Shown here in pieces: positions 53,399 to 64,000 of a DNA stretch of 64,000 nucleotides. The stretch lies in contig JADKFY010000001.1 in the NCBI GenBank assembly GCA_016717305.1, forward strand, positions 434,001 to 498,000. Direction: 5' to 3'. Within the stretch, counting starts at the first letter, position 1, and every line of letters begins with the position of its first letter. Origin of the DNA: Flavobacteriales bacterium. Lineage in GTDB: Bacteria; Bacteroidota; Bacteroidia; Flavobacteriales_F; PHOS-HE28. The position numbers were made by a program, and so were the translations under genes. The notes beneath the pieces are model-generated. The model saw only the letters and a program-made list of their open reading frames with translations, searched no databases and was not told the DNA's origin.

Positions 53399-56300
53399 AT
53401 GAACAAAATGCCCCAGAAGTATAGGTTTCCCACGATCCTAGCGGCATTGCTGTTGGTATGGACAGTACCTGTCGCTCGCGGGGACCATTATTCCGGTGCC
53501 AGCATTACCTACGAATGCATTGGAGGAAACTTCTTCAACGTCACCTTGGATCTTTTCTTGGATTGCTCCGGCACTGCGCTTACTCCACAGAGCTTGAATT
53601 TTGCCAATGATTGTGGTGTGGTCTTCAGCATACCGAACGTACCGCTAGTACTTTCTGAAGAAGTTTCGCAGCTCTGTCCGTCATCATTGGCCAATAGCAC
53701 CTGCAATGGTGGGGTGTTGCAAGGGATCAACCATTTCCAATTGCAATCAACGGTCTTCCTTTCGCCATGTAATGATTGGACCATCAGTTGGAATATCTGC
53801 TGTAGGAACACCACGGTGAATTTGACCGCAACACCTGGCTTGTACGCTGAGGCCACCGTGAACAACGCCGGTGGTGCATGTGATCGCTCCCCCGTGATCG
53901 CGGATAACTCGATCCCTTTTGTATGTGTTAACGACCCCGTACTGTACAATCCCGGCATTTCCGACCCCGATGGGAATACCATGTCGTTCCAGTTCATCAG
54001 TGCACGTAACTTCACCGGAAGCCCGGCCAATGTGGGTTACCAGACCCCAACGTATACTGCCGCTGCCCCGATCCCGGGAGTGACCTTGGACCCAGTAACG
54101 GGCCAAATTTCCTTTACCCCCACCGTGACCGGCAACTATGTTGTGGTCATACAAGTGACAACCTACAATGCTATGGGCGTGGCCATAGGAACGATCATGA
54201 GGGATTTCATGTTCGTAGTTGTCAATTGTATGGGTGAACCACCGGTGACCACAGGATTGACGAACAATACGGGTGGGTTTATCGTGGACGGTTCGGGAAT
54301 GGAAGTTTGTGATGGGGTGCCCTTTTGTGTGGACATTCCATTTACCGATGGGGATCCAGGTGGAACGATCACACTTGTCTCGAATGCGGTGGCGCTTTTG
54401 CCAGGTGCAACCTTCACCGTTACGGGAACCAACCCTGCGGTGGGGCGGATCTGCTGGACACCTTTAATTGCGAATTCGCCAGCGAATGTTTTAGTTACTG
54501 CGACCGACAATGCTTGTCCAGTGCCGAACGTGGCATCGATCTCCATTCTCTTTACAGTTGTGCTGCCACCAGCGGTGCCCCCTTACGCTGGCACAGATGC
54601 GTCTGTAGCATCCTGTTCGAGCGGGCCGGCCGTTGCTCTTTTTCCATTGATAGGAGGAGGTCCTGATCCCGGAGGGGTATGGACAGACCCGAATGGAGTG
54701 ATACACCCTGGCAGCTTTGTGCCCCCGGGCGATCCGTTTGGCGTTTACACCTACAGGGTGGGGAACGGCTGCCAAACCGATGCTGCCACGGTTACCGTTA
54801 ATTCCAACGGTTCCCCAAGTCCCGGATCCAACGGACTTCTGGATATCTGCGCGACCGCGGCGGCAGTTCCCCTGATCAATAGCCTCGGCGGAACTCCTGC
54901 GGCCGGCGGTACTTGGAGTGGTGGCGTACCCGCGATAGTAGGCGGCAACTACAACCCCTCAACTATGAACCCTGGCGTCTACACGTATACGGTTGCCGGG
55001 GTGGCGCCTTGTCCAGCAGCGACCGCCACTGTTACTGTTACGGAATCGGCAGGTCCCAACGCGGGTACCAACGGCACTTTGAGCGTGTGTAGCAACGGTG
55101 CAGCTGTAGCTCTTTTCCCAAGGTTGGGCGGCACGCCTGCTGCAGGCGGTACGTGGAGTGGTGGTGTACCCGCAATTGTTGGAGGCAGTTATGATCCTGC
55201 CACCATGAACGCTGGTATATATACCTACACTGTTACCGGGATAGCGCCTTGCGCGAATGCAACGGCGACCGTCACCGTCACCGAGAATCCAGTTGCGAAT
55301 GCTGGCACCAACGGCACCTTGACCGTCTGTAGTAATGGCGCAGCCGTTGCTCTGTCCACAGGTTTGGGAGGAGCACCTGCCGCCGGTGGAGCATGGAGTC
55401 CGGCAGCTCCCGGCGGGAATTACGATCCGGCAACGATGGCTCCAGGTCCTTACGTGTATACGGTAACAGGAACAGCCCCCTGCACGAATGCCACGGCGAC
55501 CGTGACCGTTACAGAGAATGCCGCACCGAACGCTGGCACCAACGGCACCTTGACCGTCTGTAGTAGCGGTGCGGCGGTTGCTCTGTCCACAGGTTTGGGT
55601 GGAGCACCTGCCGCTGGTGGAGCATGGAGTCCGGCAGCTCCCGGCGGGAATTACGATCCCGCGACGATGGCCCCCGGCCCCTATGTTTATACGGTCACTG
55701 GAATTGCCCCCTGCGCGAATGCCACGGCGACCGTGACCGTTACAGAGAATGCCGCACCCAACGCTGGCACCAACGGGACTTTGACCGTCTGTAGTAATGG
55801 TGCGGCCGTTGCTCTGTCCACCGGTTTGGGTGGAGCACCTGCCGCTGGTGGAGCATGGAGTCCGGCAGCTCCCGGCGGGAATTACGACCCGGCGACGATG
55901 GCCCCCGGCCCCTATGTTTATACGGTAACTGGAACCGCCCCCTGCGCGAATGCGACGGCGACCGTGACCGTTACAGAAAATGCCGCACCCGACGCTGGCA
56001 CCAACGGCACCTTGACCGTCTGTAGCAATGGCGCAGCAGTTTCTCTGTCCACAGGTTTGGGTGGAGCACCTGCCGCTGGTGGAGCATGGAGTCCGGCAGC
56101 TCCCGGCGGGAATTACGATCCCGCTGCGATGGCCCCCGGCCCCTATGTTTATACGGTCACTGGAATTGCCCCCTGCGCTAATGCGACAGGGACCGTACGT
56201 TTATACGGTAACAGGAACAGCCCCCTGCGCGAATGCGACAGCGACCGTGACCGTTACGGAAAATGCCGCACCCGATGCTGGCCTCGCTGGTCCGTTGTCG

Positions 56301-59300
56301 GTTTGTAGCAATGGCGCAGCAGTTTCACTTTCCACAGGTTTGGGTGGAACACCTGATGCTGGTGGTAGCTGGAGCCCAGCAGCTCCCGGCGGGAATTATG
56401 ATCCCGCGACGATGGCCCCCGGCCCTTACGTTTATACGGTAACAGGAATTGCCCCCTGCGCGAATGCCACGGCGACTGTTGCTGTTACCGAAAACACTGC
56501 ACCCGATGCTGGCCTCGATGGCTCTTTGTCAGTTTGTAGCAATGGAGCAGTAGTTGCGCTTTCCACTGGTTTGGGCGGAACGCCAGTTGCTGGTGGTAGC
56601 TGGAGCCCTGCCGCACCCGGCGGTAACTACGATCCGGCGACGATGGCCCCCGGACCGTACGTTTATACGGTAACAGGAACAGCCCCTGCGCGAATGCCAC
56701 AGCGACCGTGACCGTTACGGAAAATGCCGCACCCGATGCTGGCCTCGATGGTCCCTTGTCGGTTTGTAGCAATGGCGCATCAGTTGCATTTTCCACTGGT
56801 TTGGGTGGAACACCTGATGCTGGTGGTAGCTGGAGCCCAGCAGCCCCGGCGGTAACTACGATCCGGCAACGATGGCTCCCGGATCTTATGTATATACGGT
56901 AACAGGAATTGCCCCCTGCGCGAATGCCACGGCGACTGTTGCTGTTACCGAAAACACTGCACCCGATGCTGGCCTCGATGGCTCTTTGTCAGTTTGTAGC
57001 AATGGAGCAGTAGTTGCGCTTTCCACTGGTTTGGGCGGAACGCCAGTTGCTGGTGGTAGCTGGAGCCCTGCCGCACCCGGCGGTAACTACGATCCGGCGA
57101 CGATGGCCCCCGGACCGTACGTTTATACGGTAACAGGAACAGCCCCCTGCGCGAATGCGACAGCGACCGTGACCGTTACGGAAAATGCCGCACCCGATGC
57201 TGGCCTCGATGGTCCCTTGTCGGTTTGTAGCAATGGATCATCAGTAGCATTGTCCACTGGTTTGGGTGGAACACCTGATGCTGGTGGTAGCTGGAGCCCA
57301 GCAGCTCCCGGCGGTAACTACGATCCGGCAACGATGGCTCCCGGATCTTATGTATATACGGTAACGGGCACTGCACCATGCTCAAATGTCACAGCGACAG
57401 TGACGGTCACGGAAAATGCTGCACAGAACGCTGGCGTTGACGGCGCGATCACGGTATGCGGTAACGGCGCTGCGGTTGATCTCTTTGCCCAACTCGGTGG
57501 ATCCCCGGATGCAGGTGGTACTTGGAGTGGCGGATTAGTCGGTGGCATTTACGATCCAGCGCTGAACGGACCTGGAGCCTTCACCTACACGTTAGCTGCT
57601 GTTGCACCGTGCTTGGGCGATGTGGCTACGGTAACGGTAACAGAGAATGCCCCAACAGATGCAGGCACGGATGGCAACTTGACGATCTGCACCAGCAGTG
57701 CGGCAGTGGCCTTGATCAACAGCTTGGGCGGTAGTCCACAAGCTGGTGGAACCTGGAGCCCGGCTGCACCCGGTGGGAACTATGATCCAGCTACGATGGC
57801 ACCGGGTCCATACACCTACACGGTAACCGGAGTGGCGCCTTGCACGAACGCATCGGCCACGGTCACAGTGAACGAAACGGGCAACCCGAACGCAGGTACC
57901 GATGGCGCGATCACGGTATGCGGTAATGGCGCTGCGGTTGATCTCTTTGCCCAACTCGGTGGATCCCCGGATGCAGGTGGTACATGGAGTGGCGGATTAG
58001 TCGGTGGCATTTACGATCCAGCGGTGAACGGACCTGGAGCCTTTACCTACACGTTAGCTGCTGTTGCACCGTGCTTGGGCGATGTGGCTACGGTAACGGT
58101 AACAGAGAATGCCCCAACAGATGCAGGCACGGATGGCAACTTGACGATCTGCACCAGCAGTGCAGCGGTGGCCTTGATCAACAGCTTGGGCGGTAGTCCA
58201 CAAGCTGGTGGAACCTGGAGCCCGGCTGCACCCGGTGGGAACTATGATCCAGCTACGATGGCACCGGGTCCATACACCTACACGGTAACCGGAGTGGCGC
58301 CTTGCACGAACGCATCGGCCACGGTCACAGTGAACGAAACGGGCAACCCGAACGCAGGTACCGATGGCGCGATCACGGTATGCGGTAACGGCGCTGCGGT
58401 TGATCTCTTTGCCCAACTCGGTGATCCCCTGATGCGGGTGGTACTTGGAGTGGCGGATTAGTCGGTGGCATTTACGATCCAACGCTGAACGGACCTGGAG
58501 CCTTCACCTACACGTTAGCTGCTGTTGCACCATGTCTGGGCGATGTGTCCACAGTAACAGTTACCGAGAACGCACCAACAAATGCAGGCACGGATGGCAA
58601 CTTGACGATCTGCACCAGCAGTGCAGCGGTGGCCTTGATCAACAGCTTGGGCGGTAGTCCACAAGCGGGCGGAACGTGGAGCCCGGCTGCACCCGGTGGC
58701 AACTACGATCCAGCCACGATGGCCCCGGGCAACTACGTGTACACGGTAACGGGAATTGCACCCTGCACGAACGCATCGGCCACGGTCACAGTGAACGAAA
58801 CGGGCAACCCGAACGCAGGTACCGATGGCGCGATCACGGTATGCGGTAACGGCGCTGCGGTTGATCTCTTTGCCCAACTCGGTGGATCCCCTGATGCGGG
58901 TGGTACTTGGAGTGGCGGATTAGTCGGTGGCATTTACGATCCAACGCTGAACGGACCTGGAGCCTTCACCTACACGTTAGCTGCTGTTGCACCATGTCTG
59001 GGCGATGTGTCCACAGTAACAGTTACCGAGAACGCACCAACAAATGCAGGCACGGATGGCAACTTGACGATCTGCACCAGCAGTGCAGCGGTGGCCTTGA
59101 TCAACAGCTTGGGCGGTAGTCCACAAGCGGGCGGAACGTGGAGCCCAGCTGCACCCGGCGGCAACTATGATCCAGCCACGATGGCCCCGGGCATACACGT
59201 ACACGGTAACGGAGTGCGCCCTGCACGAACGCATCAGCCACGGTCACAGTGAACGAAACGGGCAACCCCGAACGCAGGTACGGATGGCGCGATCACGGTA

Positions 59301-62300
59301 TGCGGTAACGGCGCTGCGGTTGATCTCTTTGCCCAACTCGGTGGATCCCCGGATGCGGGTGGTACTTGGAGTGGCGGATTGGTCGGTGGCATTTACGATC
59401 CAGCGGTGAACGGACCTGGCAACTTCACCTACACGTTAGCTGCAGTTGCACCTTGCTTGGGCGATGTGGCTACGGTAACGGTAACCGAGAACGCACCAAC
59501 AAATGCAGGTACCGATGGCAACTTGACGATCTGCACGAGCAGTGCGGCAGTGGCCTTGATCAACAGCTTGGGCGGTAGTCCACAAGCGGGCGGAACGTGG
59601 AGCCCAGCTGCACTCGGCGGGAACTATGATCCAGCTACGATGGCGCCGGGCAACTACGTGTACACGGTAACCGGAATGGCGCCTTGCACGAACGCATCGG
59701 CCACGGTCACAGTGAACGAAACGGGCAACCCGAACGCAGGGACCGATGGGTCGATCACGGTATGTGGGAACGGAGCAGCGGTCAGCCTCTTTGCACAACT
59801 CGGAGGAAGCCCAGATGCAGGTGGTACATGGAGCGGCGGCTTGATAGGAGGCATGTACGATCCTGCGTTGAATGGACCTGGAGCCTTCACCTACACGTTA
59901 GCTGCTGTTGCACCATGTCTGGGCGATGTGTCCACAGTAACAGTTACCGAGAACGCACCAACAAATGCAGGCACGGATGGCAACTTGACGATCTGCACGA
60001 GCAGTGCGGCAGTGGCCTTGATCAACAGCTTGGGCGGTAGTCCACAAGCGGGCGGAACGTGGAGCCCAGCTGCACTCGGCGGGAACTATGATCCAGCTAC
60101 GATGGCACCGGGTCCATACACCTACACGGTAACCGGAGTGGCGCCTTGCACGAATGCATCGGCCACGGTCACAGTGAACGAAACGGGCAACCCCGATGCA
60201 GGTACGGATGGGTCGATCACGGTATGCGGTAACGGTGCAGAGGTCAGTCTCTTTGGACAACTTGGAGGATCCCCAGATGCGGGTGGTACTTGGAGTGGCG
60301 GATTGGTCGGTGGCATGTACGATCCTGCGTTGAATGGACCTGGAGCCTTCACCTACACGTTAGCTGCTGTTGCACCATGTCTGGGCGATGTGTCCACAGT
60401 AACAGTTACCGAGAACGCACCAACAAATGCAGGCACGGATGGCAACTTGACGATCTGCACGAGCAGTGCGGCAGTGGCCTTGATCAACAGCTTGGGCGGT
60501 AGTCCACAAGCGGGCGGAACGTGGAGCCCAGCCTGCACTCGGCGGGAACTATGATCCAGCTACGATGGCACCGGGTCCATACACCTACACGGTAACCGGA
60601 GTGGCGCCTTGCACGAACGCATCGGCCACGGTCACAGTGAACGAAACGGGCAACCCCGATGCAGGTACGGATGGGTCGATCACGGTATGCGGTAACGGTG
60701 CAGAGGTCAGTCTCTTTGGACAACTTGGAGGATCCCCAGATGCGGGTGGTACTTGGAGTGGCGGATTGGTCGGTGGCATTTACGATCCAGCGGTGAACGG
60801 ACCTGGCAACTTCACCTACACGTTAGCTGCTGTTGCACCTTGCTTGGGCGATGTGTCCACGGTAACAGTTACTGAGAATGCACCAACGGATGCAGGCTCG
60901 GATGGCAGTTTGACGATCTGCACCAGCAGTGCAGCGGTGGCCTTGATCAACAGCTTGGGCGGTAGTCCACAAGGTGTTGGAACGTGGAGCCCAGCTGCAC
61001 CCGGCGGTAACTACGATCCAGCTACAATGGCACCGGGTCCATACACCTACACGGTAACCGGAGTGGCGCCATGCACGAACGCATCGGCCACGGTCACAGT
61101 GAACGAAACGGGCAACCCCGATGCAGGTACGGATGGGTCGATCACGGTATGCGGTAACGGTGCAGAGGTCAGTCTTTTTGCGGAACTCGGTGGATCCCCA
61201 GATGCTGGTGGAACCTGGAGCGGCGGCCTTGTTGGTGGCATTTATGATCCCTCCACAAATGGACCCGGTGCCTTCACCTATACACTGGCGGCCGTTGCGC
61301 CTTGTTTGGGAGATGTGGCAACGGTTACAGTAACGGAAGAAGCAGTTCCCAATGCGGGTACGGATGCTGCACTGAATATTTGCGCAGGTGCCCCGACCCA
61401 AGATCTTTTCGACTTGTTAGGAAGCAATGCGCAATCGGGTGGAACATGGAGCGGCCCCACGAACCCGTTCGATGGAATTTTCGATCCAGGAACTGACCTC
61501 GGAGGTTTGTACTCGTATACGATCAACGGTGTGGTGTGTCCAAATGATGCAGCGACCATTGGGGTGGTTGTTGCCGTGGGACCCGATGCCGGTCAGGACA
61601 ATACCATTGCGTTGTGCAATACCTCTGGACCCGTCAGCCTGAATTCCCTCCTGCTCGGTACTCCGGACGTGGGTGGTGTGTGGACGGATGTGGATGGAAT
61701 TGTGGTTCCGAATTTGTTCAACCCATCCAATATGACCGGTGGGACATTCACCTATACGGTCCTTGGAAATTCTTCGTGCCCTGCAGATGCTGCTGTGCTC
61801 CAGCTTACGGTGAATGCTGCACCACATGCCGGAACAAGTGGGTCAATGGCACTATGTACTTCCTCTGGACCTGTATCGTTGTTCGATGGACTTACCGGTA
61901 ACTTGGATATCGGCGGTACTTGGACCGGCCCAAATGGGCAAGGTCATTCTTCCACGCTGGACCCGGCTGTTGATACGAGTGGAATTTACATGTATCGGGT
62001 ACCGGGTACCGCCCCCTGCTTGGATGCTACTTCCACTGTACTTGTTGTGATCTCGCCAGAACCCGACGCAGGTGAGAATGGGGCTGCCATTTTCTGTTCT
62101 TCCGATCTGCCGCTGGAACTGATCACGCTATTGAACGGAATGCCACAAACGAACGGAGTTTGGAGGGGTCCGGACGGTAACATTGAGGGCTCTTCATTCG
62201 CGCCGGGTACAGGTGCGCCGGGTGTCCACACCTATACGATAACAGGGATCGCACCATGCGGAGTGGATCTTTCCAGCGTGACAATTGCGGTTAGTACGGC

Positions 62301-63330
62301 TGCGAACGCTGGGGTCAATACATCCATCTCAGTGTGTGAGAACAGTGACGATCCATTGGAGTTGATCACTGCATTGGGTGGTTCACCGGAAACGACTGGA
62401 ACTTGGTACGCGCCGGATAGCTCCTTGTTCGATGGACCCTTTGACCCGAGCGAAGATGTCGGTGGTGCCTACTTCTACACGGTTTCTGCTCCTGCGCCTT
62501 GTCCTGTGGATACAGCAGTATTGACGATCACCGTGATCCCTATTCCATTAGCCGATATCCAAGTGGATGGCAACGATGGTTGTACCCCGGCATTGGTGAC
62601 CTTGAGCAACTCGTACACAGGTAATGGCAGCTGTACTTGGATCCTTTGGAACGGTGATGTGATCAACGATTGTGCACCGATACAATATGTCTTTGAGGAG
62701 GAAGGGACCTTCGATGTGACCTTGATCATTGATGCGGGCGATGGCTGCGGGGCGGATACCGTGCAAGGAAATGACCTTATCCACATATTCCAGCAACCTG
62801 TTGCCGAGTTCCATTGGTTGCCCGAAGCGGTGAACACGGTAGATCCTGAAGTGCAATTCAACAACGCGTCCATCGGAGGCAACAACTTCTTGTGGACCAT
62901 TGCTGATCTGGACACTGCCACTTCCTACAATGCGAATTACAGATTCCCCGAAGTGTTGGGCGCCGAGTACGAGGTCTGTTTGGTGGCCGCGGCATCTGCG
63001 TTCTGTTCGGATACGGTGTGCCACATCATTGAGGTGGAAGATGGGCTCGCCATTTTCGTACCCAATGCTTTCAGCCCGGATGGTGACGACATCAATGAAG
63101 GGTTCAAACCGATCGTGGGTGGTGTGGACCTACGTTTCTATCGCTTCGACATATTCGATCGTTGGGGTCAGCAGCTCTTCGGAACGGATGATCCCAATGC
63201 TGTATGGAACGGTCGTTTCACCAACGGAACCGATGTGCCTATTGGTGTATACGTATGGAAACTGCTGGCCAAGGATCCCTATACAGGCAAGCGTATCGAG
63301 CGGATCGGGCACGTGACCTTGGTACGTTGA
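53399..63330 (+). CDS. giant type B T9SS adhesin with near-identical modules, multiple frameshifts
   Basis: Signal peptide (MNKMPQKYRFPTILAALLLV.., ending VARG), then an N-terminal domain homologous to that of the 14.5-kb adhesin (ASITYECIGGNFFNVTL, WNICCRNTT, PFVCVNDPVLYNPGISD, TGQISFTPT). Many modules of about 77 residues follow (GTxGxLTVCSNGAAVALS, LGGxPAAGGTWS, PGGNYDPATMAPG, YVYTVTGTAPCxNATATVTV). The C-terminal part has PKD-like domains and a type B sorting domain (FVPNAFSPDGDDINEGF, FDIFDRWGQQLFG, GVYVWKLLAKD). Frames change near 56190, 56684, 56845, 58422, 59190-59270 and 60532, always inside the repeats; translation is coherent on both sides. About 3,310 residues if repaired. No PorP/SprF gene follows in the window. 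Either assembly errors in the repeats or true disruption. Confidence 0.85.
54590..61400 (+). repeat. tandem array of about 231-bp modules with 462-bp higher-order units
   Basis: From about 55.3 to 56 kb the word tgaccgtct recurs every 231 bp (55320, 55551, 55782). From 57.4 kb two module types alternate (GAITVCGNGAAVDLFAQLGG and GNLTICTSSAAVALINSLGG), giving 462-bp units: gatctcttt is at 57478, 57940, 58402, 58863 and 59322. The copies are almost identical, so the array is young or being homogenised. One-base and three-base departures from 462 mark the indel sites. Confidence 0.88.
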
Positions 63331-63348
63331 ACCGGTGGACCACCGGTT
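63330..63348. terminator. short palindromic hairpin after the adhesin gene
   Basis: aaccggtgg (63330-63338) and its complement (63340-63348) flank one base, overlapping the adhesin stop codon. It is a compact, GC-rich hairpin without a T-run. It could end adhesin transcription or be a protein-binding palindrome. Confidence 0.45.
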
Positions 63349-63360
63349 GACCTTCCCCGC

Positions 63361-63368
63361 TATCTTTG
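63361..63368 (+). promoter_or_regulatory. promoter -7 box for the glycosyltransferase
   Basis: TATCTTTG matches TAnnTTTG and lies 20 bp before the GTG start at 63389. No TTG lies at the proper spacing (nearest ones at 11 and 31 bp). Confidence 0.5.
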
Positions 63369-63388
63369 GCCACCTCCAACCAAAGAAC

Positions 63389-64000
63389 GTGCACGAACGC
63401 CTCGTAATAATACCGACCTACGATGAGAAGGAGAATATCCGCGAGATCATTTCCGCGGTCCTCCTGTTGCAACCCGCATTCGACGTGCTGGTGGTCGATG
63501 ACAATTCCCCAGACGGTACTGCCGAGATCGTGAAGTCCTTGGAAAAGGAACATCCGCAACGCGTCTACCTTTTGCAAAGGGTGGGTAAGTTGGGACTCGG
63601 TACAGCGTACATCGCCGGCTTCAAGTGGGCGATCGGAAATGGTTACGATTTCGTGTTCGAGATGGATGCGGATTTCTCGCACAACCCCAACGACCTGCTC
63701 CGTTTGTTTGAAGCCTGTTCAGCCGGTGGAGCGGATATGAGCGTGGGGTCCCGATATGTTAACGGAGGTCACGTGAAGGATTGGTCCTGGCATCGTATCC
63801 TGCTCAGTTTTACAGCATCACTTTACGTGCGGGCTGTTCTTTGGCTCGGCGTACGCGACACCACAGCGGGATTCGTGTGCTACAAACGCTCCACGTTGGA
63901 AGCCCTGCCCTTGGATGAGATCCGATTCATCGGCTATGCGTTCCAGATCGAAATGAAGTACCGTGTGCGGCTCGCCGGGTTCAAGATCAAGGAAGTGCCC
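63389..64000 (+). CDS. family 2 glycosyltransferase, polyprenyl-phosphate mannose synthase-like, 3' end outside the window
   Basis: 204 residues are visible from GTG 63389 (MHERLVIIPTYDEKENI) and the frame is open to the edge. The GT-A fold motifs are IIPTYDEKENIREII (nucleotide site), VLVVDDNSPDGTAEIV, FEMDADFSHNPNDLL (DXD-like metal site) and MSVGSRYVNGG. It matches dolichol/polyprenol monophosphomannose synthase-type enzymes, which load a sugar on a lipid carrier at the inner face of the membrane. It has its own -7 box. Many Bacteroidota carry it as a housekeeping gene; a link to adhesin glycosylation is only a guess. Confidence 0.93.
   Translation, partial: MHERLVIIPTYDEKENIREIISAVLLLQPAFDVLVVDDNSPDGTAEIVKSLEKEHPQRVYLLQRVGKLGLGTAYIAGFKWAIGNGYDFVFEMDADFSHNPNDLLRLFEACSAGGADMSVGSRYVNGGHVKDWSWHRILLSFTASLYVRAVLWLGVRDTTAGFVCYKRSTLEALPLDEIRFIGYAFQIEMKYRVRLAGFKIKEVP

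Noticed and set aside
54590..61400. CRISPR-like array
   Set aside because: The repeats are long (231/462 bp), without unique spacers, and are translated as adhesin modules.

Overview
This window looks like a Flavobacteriales-type member of the Bacteroidota. The evidence is: type IX secretion system (T9SS) sorting domains of both type A and type B; PorP/SprF and PorE-like OmpA proteins; the CBS / NAD kinase / DUF6089 / uppS / bamA / ompH / ompH / murI gene string; a system II (ResB-CcsA fusion) cytochrome c assembly protein; and promoters of the Bacteroidota form TTG-N19/20-TAnnTTTG. By eye the G+C is near 50%, higher than in most cultured flavobacteria. No tRNA, rRNA, CRISPR array or insertion sequence was seen.

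Layout. 1-5 kb: two adjacent multiheme c-type cytochromes (12 visible and 22 CXXCH motifs), then an outer-membrane barrel protein and an OB-fold lipoprotein, packed as an operon; this is a candidate outer-membrane electron-transfer module. 5-10.4 kb: a T9SS-secreted protein, a small hypothetical protein and a damaged ccsA gene for cytochrome c maturation. 10.4-14.2 kb: a CFAS-like methyltransferase, a DUF4197 protein, a barrel-like protein and a papain-fold-like small secreted protein. 14.2-27.5 kb: a giant adhesin of about 3,246 residues with some 31 repeats and a type B sorting domain, followed by its likely partners PorP/SprF and a PorE-like OmpA protein, closed by a strong hairpin terminator. 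27.6-31 kb: an operon of plug-domain protein, ECF sigma factor and TPR anti-sigma-like protein, then an Nfu iron-sulfur protein. 31-34.1 kb: a metal locus (HYC_CC_PP-like protein, TonB receptor, periplasmic HMA protein). 34.1-44.1 kb: gamma carbonic anhydrase, then the envelope biogenesis cluster on the minus strand. 44.1-46.4 kb: pdxJ, an alpha/beta hydrolase and a hypothetical protein. 46.5-53.1 kb: a secreted nuclease/phosphatase-fold protein convergent with a TonB receptor / DUF5689 lipoprotein / T9SS-sorted protein operon. 53.4-63.3 kb: a second giant type B adhesin built from nearly identical 77-residue modules. 63.4 kb to the end: the start of a family 2 glycosyltransferase.

The genes fit a theme of building and decorating the outer surface: BamA, Skp/OmpH, a PorG-like protein and UppS build the envelope; T9SS components export and hold large adhesins and secreted enzymes; CcsA would mature the multiheme cytochromes.

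The sequence carries many one-base indels in short homopolymers. Single events lie near 6755, 20580 and 42910, and a dense cluster lies at 56.2-60.5 kb. The frames join cleanly on both sides, so most of these are probably assembly or consensus errors rather than real pseudogenes. ccsA differs in that it also appears to have lost a whole segment.
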